In this document: positions 1 to 11,293 of the stretch, one piece after another
Numbering within the stretch: the stretch's first letter is position 1
Layout: the number at the start of each line of letters is the position of its first letter
NCBI GenBank assembly: GCA_000310025.1
Contig: FN648485.1
Coordinates: 126,529 to 190,528, forward strand
Direction of reading: 5' to 3'
From: Ectocarpus siliculosus
Lineage: Eukaryota > Sar > Phaeophyceae > Ectocarpales > Ectocarpaceae
DNA: 64,000 nt
The notes under the pieces: generated by a model
Told to the model about the DNA's origin: nothing
What the model saw: only the letters and a program-made list of their open reading frames with translations
The model's database searches: none
Position numbers and translations under genes: made by a program

Positions 1-490
1 GCGTGCCACTCTCACGATCACAGCGCTCCTGTCGCTTGCTCGACCAAGGGCGAGCCGAGTTACAGCACCGTGAAGTACGGCCCAATCTCCTGCATCCGGG
101 CGCGTCTACGCAAGGGACTTGAAGGGACTGTGATCTCTAAAGAATCACGCAGCTGATTGGACGAAGTTTTGGAGAACGTCAACTCAATAATCATGGCACA
201 TCTTGAAGTACGAGCATACGGGTACATAGTACCTAGCACAGACTTTTTTTTGGCGCATGGTGTCATCTGTAGGTAGGTATCGACAGACTGTCCGTACTAT
301 GTGGTATGCGTTGTTGGTACAGTAGTGCATGCATGCATCCTGTCGCCTTCTCTAGCGGAAGCAAAGCGAACTGGAGTATGTATGTGCATCATGTATTGTC
401 ACCGCACGGATGGTTACGTACTACGTATATGCCAAACACAAGTAGCACATATTCTACAGCTGTAGCAAGGAAGATTGGACAAATGTAGAT
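1..490. other. Non-coding, nothing recognised
   Basis: Only short open frames without recognisable motifs, on both strands. I see no repeat shared with the rest of the window before position 491. Confidence 0.5.
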
Positions 491-715
491 TTCTTTCGAA
501 TTGCCATGATTAATATTTTCTATGGCCTACGGAGGGAGACTTCCCCCGTACCACACGTCCCGCACGGCACAACGCCTCCACGGTATCCTAACGTGTCTCT
601 GTTACTAAACACAAATCTCCCTCCGAATACCACCAGACGGGACGAAACTGTTGTACAGTAGCAGTCTCGGACGATTGAGCCTCCCAATGGTACGCTACCA
701 TTCAGAAAACACCCC
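491..715 (+). repeat. 225-bp direct repeat, copy 1
   Basis: This segment recurs in the same orientation at 1195-1418 with only scattered substitutions. It opens with TTCTTTCGAATTGC, which resembles the start of the DIRS-like terminal segments near 26187, 42630 and 51312. It has no TG...CA ends and I see no target duplication, so it may be the terminal repeat of a short non-autonomous element rather than a Copia-type LTR. Confidence 0.8.
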
Positions 716-853
716 ATGCTGCGCTAACTTGCTTTTACATTACAAAGGTGCCTCCTCCGAGTCACAGAAAATATTAAGAGGCCTCTTCAAAGTGCCCCCA
801 CCTTCGAAAGAAAAGGGGTGGGTGGGAGGGAGAAAAGCCACGACATGATTGCT

Positions 854-1176
854 AGCTATCGTCCAAATTCGATGTAGCTAGCTGCTGCCCTTCTGCCGCG
901 TGACCCCAAAGCGGGTTGCATGGTACATATTGTGTCTTTCTCACAACGTGGCCCTTGGGTCCAGTGGACAAGCGTCTATCAAACTCTTGCCGCAGGAGCA
1001 GCGAGGTAACAGAATGAGAACTCCATGAGACCTTTCTCTTTTTGGGACCCCAGAAAACCGAACCATAACATCCGAACCAACGCGCCTCCAGGGCGATACA
1101 CACGTAGATCTGGTAGATGTTCTGATTTCTCCCATGCACAATAAACTACCGCAGTTTGTTCGGTCTTCGCCAACAA
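854..1176 (-). repeat. Dispersed repeat D, inverted copy
   Basis: The reverse complement of this segment aligns along its length with 25466-25806. Shared blocks include GTTTATTGTGCA, GAGAAAGGTCTCA and TGGAGTTCTCATTCTG. It sits between the two 225-bp direct repeats. Both copies can be conceptually translated for about 65 residues with similar peptides, but each has frame breaks. I regard it as a fragment of a transposable element of unknown class. Confidence 0.75.
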
Positions 1177-1194
1177 ACTTTCATTTTAATATTT

Positions 1195-1418
1195 TTCTTT
1201 CGAATTGCCTTGATTAATATTCTCTATGGCCTACGGAGGGAGACTTCCGCCGTACCACACGTCCCGCACGGCACAAAGCCTCCACGGTATCCTAACGTGT
1301 CTCTGCTACTAAACACAAATCTCCCTCCGGATACCACCAGACGGGACGAGACTGTTGTACAGTAGCAGTCTCGGACGATTGAGCCTCCCAATGGTACGCT
1401 ACCATTCAGAAAACACCC
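1195..1418 (+). repeat. 225-bp direct repeat, copy 2
   Basis: Near-identical to 491-715. The two copies lie about 700 bp apart and enclose a repeat-D fragment. Together they could form a roughly 930-bp non-autonomous element with direct terminal repeats, or a simple segmental duplication. Confidence 0.8.
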
Positions 1419-3640
1419 AATTCGAAGTCGTGCGGTAACTGCTTCGGGAGACAACAGTATAACCGGTCGGGTGGTCCGATGTCTTATATTATCAGTACAG
1501 AACTGGTACGATACACACCCTATGTGAAATTTGACCGCGAAACGGAATGGCACAGCTCAGCCGTTGGGCTTCGTGCCGCCCTGCCCGCCTAAAAGACCCC
1601 AAACCGGAGGACTCAGAGAGGTCCTCCACCAAGAAGCACACGGCGAGCGCTACCTCGGAGAGACCCCAGTCTGTCTCTCGGTGGTGGCGTGCAGTACCGG
1701 TTGGCGATGACCAACTGTGGGGCACTACAGTAGGAAGCGCTGAGTGTCGTTTGTCTTGCCCTTCTTGATCGCCATAGGCCCGCGCAGTATGTTGGTTTTC
1801 AAGGACTTGCTTGATTCCCTCTTGTACCTTTTGAGGCATTCGCGAAATGATCCGCCTGGTGCCTGGAATGTCTCACTACACGGAGAAACATAACGAAAAA
1901 CACGAGAAGAAAAAGAAAAGGAAGAAGAAAACGACGGGGATACGCTATCGTGCATCCGGGCCACCAAATTTCGTGGGCACTCGGACATAGCCTGGACGGG
2001 TAGCCATGGGGTCAGGCGACGTGTGCGGGGCATGGTATCGTTTGTTTTTTTTTCTGGTGTGGGAATTCGTGGTGCCACATCGAATTCCTTGGGGCGGTTC
2101 AGCTTACGACGCGGCTCATGATTAACAAACAATGGGACCGTACAGCACATGGCTTCATCACGGGAAAGAACACGATGGCTTGACCGCGATCGTCTGTGTT
2201 GGTATTACGGAGTGCTCACTTGATTAGCGCGCAAGTAGTTCTAACTCGACGCGACGCTTTCACAGCTATGCATCGTTTGAGACATGATCAAGTTCCGTGA
2301 GGACATTCCCGGGTATCATGCATCTACGGTAGATCGATTCCAAACATGCGACCGCAACGATTTTAGGTGGCGAACACCGCTATACCAGGAAATCATCTTC
2401 ACGATCATCGATACTTGACGTAGTGCATTTGTTTTTTTTTTGTGTCACGAAAGCAATTAAGCGGACGCGCATGTGCGCACGCACCACGAGCAAGAAACAT
2501 GCGTGTCGGCAAATGTTGCGTCGTTGAATGTAGCCGTTCTGAGACAGATCATGCCGGGAGAAAATGCTGTACCAGTGGAGACGTTGATTTCCCCAAACGT
2601 AGCCCCTGGTAACGTGGTATTCGACAACCGAGACATAAAACGGAGTCCGGCGTCAAGTTAGACTGGTGTGGCGAGGAACTGTCTTCGAACCTGTGTGCGG
2701 AAATACCAGCACGAGCCGATGCACGAGGCGCGACCCACGTCTGTCGCCCAACAAAAGAAACATACAGTCGGCATGGACACCAGAGTCGGGCGCAGGGTGC
2801 GTTTCCCCCTCAACACAGGGTGTCGCGGGGGAAAGGTAAAGCAAAACTTCTCTGGGTTTCTTCCGGGCGTCGTACTCCACTTCAGCAGGTGATAATAGCT
2901 GGAAGCAATCGACGTGGGGCCCTGCGATGATAAACAGCAGTTTAGGACATGGACTATCGGGACCCCATATAAAGGTTGATGGTCGTCAGGTTTTTCATTG
3001 CGGAACTAGGGCTCAGTTTTTCATGACGGGTCCCGAGCTCTGTAGCACGTGTCGCTTAGTTTCGTGCGACAATCCGGAAGAAATATCGGTTACTTTTTCA
3101 TGTGGTTTCAGCAACTTCCTTCACATTCTGCACAGCGTCCGCACGGAAGACGAGCAGCGCTTGTGTGACGTATTTTTGCTGCTGTCATCGATACGGACGC
3201 AACCGTTTCGCATGAGCGTAGTGAGGAACACTTCGGGAACAGACCAGAGATTGCGTACACGCAACCTCTGGAAAGCCCCCCCCGCGGGAATTCATGGAGA
3301 AGGACACGGGTATTTGTGTAGAGAGTCCAGAAGCATCTGTTCGCGCAAGAGTACACAAACTTTCAGACCAATTCATGCGGTCGATGTTGTGCCCCCCCCC
3401 CCCCACACACACACAGCATAAGAGCAACAGAAAATACAAAATGAACGAGATTGCCTGGTACAGATGCAGCGGTGGGGCATATGGGTAGCGATGCAGAAAG
3501 GGTCTGTAGAGTGCATTGCATTCGCCGACATGCATGGGTGGATCGCTGCGGAGCCAACTCGCCTATTTATATCGCATTCTATGTTATGTTCGGTACGTCC
3601 ATTGCGCTTTTGCCGAGGCGGACGAAGGAACAACTACCAC
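1419..3640. other. Non-coding stretch with a C13(AC)6 microsatellite
   Basis: I can support no gene here. The longest open frame (2927-3421, plus) has no recognisable domain and runs into the simple repeat at 3392-3416, a run of 13 C followed by AC dinucleotides. A homopolymer T run lies near 2431. Confidence 0.5.
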
Positions 3641-3755
3641 ACCATGGTCGAAGCCGGCCTCGATCAGCAGCCAGGGTACCGTACAAGTGACTACTCTTGT
3701 ACTCCTGATCGACTAACCTACTGAGTTTGTGGCGCTGCCCGAAGCCAGTCACAAC

Positions 3756-3775
3756 GGTTAGGGTTAAGGTAAGGG
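3756..3775 (+). repeat. Telomere-like motif at the left edge of the satellite
   Basis: The stretch GGTTAGGGTTAAGGTAAGGG interrupts the second satellite unit. It looks like a degenerate run of TTAGGG-type repeats. It is too short to prove a telomeric origin. Confidence 0.35.
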
Positions 3776-4194
3776 TCGTTATTACACTCCGGGTCCGACT
3801 AACCTACCGAGCGTTCGACAATGGCCGAAGCCAGCCATGAGCTCATTAACAGGGCACCGTTCGACCGACTTATTGCACTCCGGATTCGATTAATCTACTA
3901 AGAATGTGACGATGGCATTAGTGCGGCGGTGGCCAAAGCCAGCCACACGCTCAGTAAGAGGGCACCGTAGAAAGTGACTATCATTAACTGCGCTCCGGAT
4001 CCGACTAACCTACTGAGAGTTTGGTAGCGGCCGAAGCCAGCCTCACAATCAATCGCAGGACACCGTCCAAGCGACTATCATTATTGAATTTGCGCTCCGG
4101 ATCTGACTAACCTACTGAGAGTGTGACGGTGGCCGAAGCCAGCCTCACATTCAGTAACAGGGCACTGTACAAGCGACTAATACTTCAAGCGTGA

Positions 4195-4285
4195 TTCTTG
4201 TTTTTTGGAGTATAATTTTTCTTTTTTTCTACATTTTTTCCTTTTTTTCAATTTGCTTATTTACGTATTCATTTAATCATTTGGC
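4195..4285 (+). other. T-rich insertion inside a satellite unit
   Basis: About 90 bp of very T-rich sequence, with several runs of six to seven T, lies between two otherwise normal satellite cores. No other unit that I can see carries it. Confidence 0.7.
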
Positions 4286-7200
4286 GCTCCGGATCCGACA
4301 AACCTGCTGAAAGTGCGGTGGCCGAGGCCAGTCACACACTCAGTAACAGGGCACCGTACGAGTTACTTTCATAAGTTCGTACTCCGACTCCGACTAACCT
4401 ACTGAGAGTGCGATGGTGGCCGAAGCCAGACTCACATTCAGTAGCAGGGCGCCGTACAGGCGACTTATTGAAGTATGCTATTTGCGTACTTGTGCACTCC
4501 GGATCCGACTGACCTACTAAGAGTCGGCGGTGGCCGAAGCCCTCGCGCTCAGTAGCAGGGTACCGTACCAGCGTCTTATCATGTCAAGCAATATGAAAAT
4601 GTTTTGCGCTCCGGATCCGACTAACCTACTGAGAGTGCGGCGGTGGCCGAAGCCAGCCACACACTCAGTATCAGGGCACCATTCAAGCGACCTATTATGT
4701 TGAGGATTTTAAATTTTGCACTCCGGATCCGACTGACCTACTGAGGGTACGGCGGTGGCCGAAACCAGGCTCGCGCTCAGTAACAGGGCACCGTACGAGC
4801 GACGTATTGTGCCAAGCACTATTAAACGTTGGCACTCCGGATCCGACTAACTTACTGAGAGTGCGACGGTGGCCGGAGCCAGCCTCGCGCTTAGTTGCAG
4901 GGCACCGTACCAGAGACTAACACTTGTATTTGTGCTCCGGATCAGACTAACCTACTGAGAGTGCGACGGTGGTCGAAGCCAGCCTCACACTCAGTAACAG
5001 GGCACCGTACGAGTTACTTCCAGTAACAGGGCACCGCGCAAGTGAATCAATATTATGTCAAAAAGAATTATAATTTGAACTCCGGATCCGACCAACGTAC
5101 CGAGAGTGCAGGGGTCGCCGAAGTGAGCCTCGATTCCAGTAACGGGGCACCGTACAAGCGACATATTATCATGTCAGGAAATAATTTTGCAGTCCGTATC
5201 CGACTAACGTACTGAGAGTGCGGCGGTGGCCGAAGCCAGCCACACACTCAGTGGCAGGGCACCGTACACGTTACTGTTGCTTGTTCCTACACTTCGGATG
5301 CGACTTACCTACTGAAAGTGGAGGGGTGGCCGAAGCCCGCCTCGCGCTCAGTAACAAGGCACCGTTCAAGCGACTTGTCATGTCATGCAATATGAAATAT
5401 TCGCGATCCGTATCCGACTAGCCTACTGATAGTGCGGCGGTCGCCGAAGCCAGCCACACACTCAGTAGCAGGGCACCGTACACGTTACTATTGTGTGTTC
5501 TTACACTTCGGATGCGACTTACCTACTGAAAGTAAGGCGGTGGCCGAAGCCAGCCACACACCCTGCACCCTACAAACGACTTTTTGTTACGTCAAGAAGT
5601 ATATTATTTCGTACTCCGGATCCGACTAACCTATTAAGAACGCGACGGTGGCCGATGTCAGCCATACACTCAGTAACGGGGCACCGTACAACTGACTATT
5701 CGGTGTGTATGCACTTCGGATCCGACTCACCTACTAAAAGTGCGGCGGTGGCCGAAGCCCGCCACACGCTCAGTAGCAGGGCAACGTACAAGTGACTATT
5801 GTGTGTGTTTGCATTTCGGATCAGACTCACCTACTAAAAGTGCGGCGGTGGCCGAAGCCCGCCACACGCTCAGTAACAGGGCAGCGTACAAACGACTTGT
5901 CATGTCATGCAATACGAAATGTTACGCTCCGGGAACCACTTACGTACTGAGAGTGCGGCGGTGGCCGAGGCCAGCCTCGCTTCCCATAACAGCGCACCGT
6001 AAAAGCGACTTGCCATGTCATGCAATATGGAATTTTCGCGCTCCGGAATCGTCTAACGTACCGAGAGTGCGGCGGTGGCCAAAGCCAGCCTCGCTTCCAA
6101 TAACAGGGCACCGCGCAGCAAGTCAATTAATAGTATGTCAAGAAGAATCATAATTTGAACTCCGGATCCGCCTAACGTACCGAGAGTGCGGCCGTGGTCG
6201 AAGTGAGCCTCGCTTCCAGTAACGGGGCACCGTACAAGCGACATATTATCATGTCTGGAAATGATTTTGCAGTCCGGATCCGACGAACAAACTGAGCGTG
6301 CGGCGGTGGCCGAGGCCAGCATCGCGCTCAGTAACAAGGCACCGTACAAGCGACTTGTCATGTCATGCAATACGGAATTTCCGCGCTCCGGAATCGTTTC
6401 ACGTACCGATAGTGAGGTGGTGGCCGGAGCCAGCCTCGTTTCTAGTAACAGGGCACCGCGCAGCGAGTTAGTTAATTTTATGTCAAGAAGAATTAAATTT
6501 TGAACTCCGGATCCGACTAACGTACCGAGAGTGAGCCGGTGGCCAAAGTCAGCCTCGCGCCCAGTAACAAGGCACCATAAAAGCGACTTCTCATGTCATG
6601 CGATACGAACTTTCTTGATTCGGAATCGTCTATCGTGCCAAGAGTGCGGCGGTGGCCAAAGACAACCTCTCTTACAGTAACAGGGCATCCTGCGAGAAAC
6701 TTTTTATAATGTCAATGAGTATGTAGTTTTTGCGCTCCGGAAACTCCTAACGTACCGAGAGTGCGGCGGTGGCCGAAGTGAACCTCGCGCCCCGTAACGG
6801 GGCACCGTACCAGCGACATATTATCATTTCAGGAAACAATTTTGCAGTTCTGATCCGACTAACCTACTGAGCGTGGGGCGGTGGCCGAAGCAAGCCTCGC
6901 TTCCAGTAACAGAGCACCGTACAAGCGACTTGTCATGTCATGCAATATGGAATTTTCGCGCTCCCGAAGCGACCAACGTACTGAGAGGGCGGCGGTGGCC
7001 AAAGCCAGCCACACGCTCAGCAACAGGGTACGGTACAAGCGACTTGTACTGTTATGCAATATGGAATTTTCGCGTTCCGAAAACGACTAGCGTATCGAGA
7101 GCGAGGCGGTGGCCGAAGCCAGCCTCGCTTGCAGTAACAGGGCACCGTTCAAGCGACATATTATCATTTCAGGAAATCTTTTGGGAGGTCCGGATCCGAA

Positions 7201-8694
7201 TAAAACCTACTAAAAGTGCGGAGGTGGCCGAGGCCAGCCTCGAGCTCAGTAACAGGGCACCATACAAGCTACGTGTCATGTAATGCAATATGGAATTTTC
7301 GTGCTCCGGAATCGTCTAACGTACCGAGCGTGGGCGTTGGTCGAAACCAGCCTCGCTCACAGTAACAGGGCACGGTACAAGCGACGTGTCATGTCATGCA
7401 ATATGGAATTTTCGTGCTCCGGAATCGTCTAACGTACCGAGAGTGCGGCGGTGGCCGAAGCCAGCCTCGCTTCCAGGGACAGGGCACCGTACAAGCGGTG
7501 TTATATGTTAAGAAGAATTTTATTCAGGACTCCGGATCCGACTAACCTACTGAAAGTGCGGCGGTGGCCGAAGCCGGACACGCTCTGAGTGGCAGGGCAC
7601 CGCACAAGCGACTTGTAATGTTGTGCAATATGGAATTTTCGCATACCGAAAACGACTAGCGTATCGAGAGCGAGGCGGTGGCCGAAGCCAGCCTCGCTTC
7701 CAGTAACAGGGCACAGTGCAGGTAACTTAATATTATGTCAAGGAGTATGTATTTTCGCTCTTCGGATCCGACTAACGTACTGAGAGTGCGGCGGTGGCCG
7801 AAGCCAGACACGCGCTCAGTAACAGGACAACGTACAAGCGACGTGTCATGTCATGCAATATGAAATTTTGACCTTCCGGAAAGGACTAACGAACTGAGAG
7901 TGAGCCGGTGGCCGAAGGCAACTTCGCTTCCAGTGACAGGGCACCGTACAAGTGACTTGTCATGTCATTCAGTATGGATTTTTCGCGCTCCGGAATCTTT
8001 TAACGTACCGAGAGTGTGGCGGTGGCCGAAGCCAGCCTCGCTTTTAGTAACAGGGCATGCTGCAACTTATTATTATGTCAAGGAGTATGTAATTTTCGCG
8101 CTCCGGAAACGCCTAACGTACCGAGAGTGCGGCGGTGGCCGAAGTAAGCCTCGCTTCCAGTAACGGGGCACCGTTCAAGCAACATATTATCATGTCAGGA
8201 AATCTTTTGGGAGGTCCGGATCCGACTAACCTACTAAAAGTGCGGAGGTGGCCGAGGCCAGCCTCGAGCCCAGTAACAGGGCACCATACAAGCGACGTGT
8301 CATGTAATGCTATATGGAATTTTCGTGCTCCGGAATCGTCTAACGTACCGAGAGTGCGGCGGTGGTCGAACCCAGCCTTGCTCACAGTAACAGGGCACGG
8401 TACAAGCGACTGGTCATGTCATGCAATATGGGATTTTTGCGCTCGGGAGTCGTCTAACGTACCGAGAGTGCGGCGGTGGCCGAAGCCAGCCTCTCTTCCA
8501 ATAACAGGGCACCAACATGCGACATATTGTCATGTCTGGAAAACATTTTGGAGTCCGGATTCGACTAACCTGCTGAGAGTGCGGCGTTGGCCGAGGCCAG
8601 CCTCAAGCTCAGTAACAGGGCACCATACAAGCGACTTGTCATGTCATGCAATATTGAATTTCGCGCTCTGGAAACGTCTAACGTACCGAGTGTG

Positions 8695-9795
8695 CGGCGG
8701 TGGCCGAAGCCAACTTTGCTTCTAGTGACAGGGCACCGTACAAGCGACTTCTCATGTCATGCAAAATGGAATTTTCGCGGTATGGAATCGCCTAACGTAC
8801 CGAGAGTTAGAGTACGGCGGTGGCCGAAGCCAGCCTTGTCTACAGTAACAGCGCACAGCGCAAGTGAATCAATATAATGTCAAGGAGAATCATATTTTGA
8901 ACTCCGGATCCGCCTAACGTAACGAGAGTGGGGCGGTGGGCGAAGTGAGCCTCGCTTCCCGTAACGGGGCACCGTACCAGCGACATATTTATCATGTCAG
9001 GAAACAATTTTGCAGTCCGGATCCGACTAACCTAATTAGAGTGCGGCGGTGGCCGAGGCCAGCCTCGCTTCCAGTAAAAGAGCACCGTACAACCGACTTG
9101 TCATGTCATGCAATGAGGATTTTTCGCGCTGCCGAAGCAACCAACGTACTGAGAGTGCGGCGGAGGCCGAATCCAGCCTCGCTTCCAGTAACAGGGCATC
9201 GTGCGAGTAACTTAGTACTATGTCATGGAGTACGTATTTTTGCACTTCGGATCCGACTGACGTACTAAAAGTGCGGCGGTGGCCGAAGCCAGCCTCGCTT
9301 TCAGTAACAGGACAACGTACCAGCGACTTGTCATGTCATGCAATATGAAATTTTGACTTTCCGGAAAGGACTAACGTACTGAGAGTGCGCCGGTGTCCAA
9401 AGCCAACTTCACTTCCAGTGACAGGGCACCGTACAAGTGACTTGTCATGTCATGCAATATGGAGTTTTCGCGCTCCGGAATATTCTAACCTACTGAGAGT
9501 GCGGCGGTGGCCGAAGCCAGCCTCGCTTATAGTAACAGGGCATCCTGCAAGTAACTTATTAATATGTCAAGGAGTATGTAATTTTCTCGCTCCGGAAGAG
9601 CCTAACGTACGGAGAGTGCGGCGGTGGCCGAAGCCAGCCTCGCTTCCAGTAACGGCACACGCACCGAGAGTTGGAGTGCGGCGGTGGCCGAAGCCAGCCT
9701 TGCTTCCAGTAACAGGGCATCGCGCAAGTGAATCAATATCGTGTCAAGGAGAATCACAATTTGAACTCCGGATCCGACTAACGTAGCGAGAGTGC
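8695..9795 (+). repeat. Higher-order satellite block, copy 1
   Basis: About nine consecutive satellite units here match 10021-11293 almost base for base and in the same order, displaced by about 1325 bp. Diagnostic variants are shared, including GTATGGAATCGCC, the GAGAGTTAGAGT insertion and AATTAGAGTGCGG. This copy lacks a block, just after about 9655, that copy 2 retains between about 10980 and 11155. Confidence 0.85.
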
Positions 9796-10020
9796 GCCGG
9801 TGGCCGAAGTGAGCCTCGCTTCCCGTAACGGGGCACCGTACAAGCGACATATAACCATGTCAGGAAATAATTTTGCAGTCCTGATCCGACTAACCTACTA
9901 AGAGTGCGGCAGGGGACGGAGCCAGCCTCGCGCTTCGTAACAGGGCACCGTACAAGCGACTTGTCATGTCATGCAATATGGGATTTTCGCGCTCCGGAAT
10001 CGGTTCACGTACCGAGAGTG

Positions 10021-11293
10021 CGGCGGTGGCCGAAGCCAACTTTGCTTCTAGTGACAGGGCACCGTACAAGCGACTTCTCATGTCATGCAAAATGGAATTT
10101 TCGCGGTATGGAATCGCCTAACGTACCGAGAGTTAGAGTGCGGCGGTGGCCGAAGCCAGCCTTGTCTACAGTAACAGCGCACAGCGCAAGTGAATCAATA
10201 TAATGTCAAGGAGAATCATATTTTGAACTCCGGATCCGCCTAACGTACCGAGAGTGGGGCGGTGGGCGAAGTGAGCCTCGCTTCCCGTAACGGGGCACCG
10301 TACCAGCGACATATTATCATGTCAGGAAACAATTTTGCAGTCCGGATCCGACTAACCTAATTAGAGTGCGGCGGTGGCCGAGGCCAGCCTCGCTTCCAGT
10401 AAAAGAGCACCGTGCAACCGACTTGTCATGTCATGCAATGAGGATTTTTCGCGCTGCCGAAGCAACCAACGTACTGAGAGTGCGGCGGAGGCCGAATCCA
10501 GCCTCGCTTCCAGTAACAGGGCATCGTGCGAGTAACTTAATACTATGTCAAGGAGTATGTATTTTTGCACTTCGGATCCGACTGACGTACTAAAAGTGCG
10601 GCGGTGGCCGAAGCCAGCCACGCGCTCAGTAACAGGACAACGTACAAGCGACTTGTCATGTCGTGCAATATGAAATTTTGACTTTCCGGAAAGGACTAAC
10701 GTACTGAGAGTGCGCCGGTGTCCATAACCAACTTCACTTCCAGTGACAGGGCACCGTACAAGTGACTTGTCATGTCATGCAATATGGAATTTTCGCGCTC
10801 CGGGATATTCTAACCTACTGAGAGTGCGGCGGTGGCCGAAGCCAGCCTCGCTTGCAGTAACAGGGCATCCTGCAAGTAACTTATTAATATGTCAAGGAGT
10901 ATGTAATTTTCTCGCTCCGGAAGAGCCTAACGTACCGAGAGTGCGGCGGTGGCCGAAGCCAGCCTCGCTTCCAGTAACGGGGCACCGTTCAAGCGACATA
11001 TTATCATGTCCGGAACTCATTTGGCAGTCCGGATCCAACTAACTTACTGAGAGTGCGGCGGTGGCCAAAACCAGCCTCGCGCTCAGTAACAGGGCACCGT
11101 ACAAGCGACTTCTCATGTCATGCAATATGGAATTTTCGCGCTCCGGAATCGTCTAACGCACCGAGAGTTGGAGTGCGGCGGTGGCCGAAGCCAGCCTTGC
11201 TTCCAGTAACAGGGCGTCGCGCAAGTGAATCAATATAATGTCAAGGAGAATCACAATTTGAACTCCGGATCCGACTAACGTAGCGAGAGTGCG
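10021..11293 (+). repeat. Higher-order satellite block, copy 2
   Basis: The downstream copy of the multi-unit block at 8695-9795. The two are far more alike than adjacent single units are, so they arose by a recent block duplication of about 1.33 kb (unequal exchange). The copies then differ by one deletion of about 170 bp in copy 1. Confidence 0.85.

Noticed and set aside
2927-3421. 164-codon open frame
   Set aside because: No domain recognised; it ends in a C13(AC)n microsatellite, and no paired exon or conserved copy is seen.
8135-8725. 196-codon open frame in the satellite as a gene
   Set aside because: It is built entirely of repeat units, is open only because the unit is near a multiple of three, and is broken in neighbouring copies.
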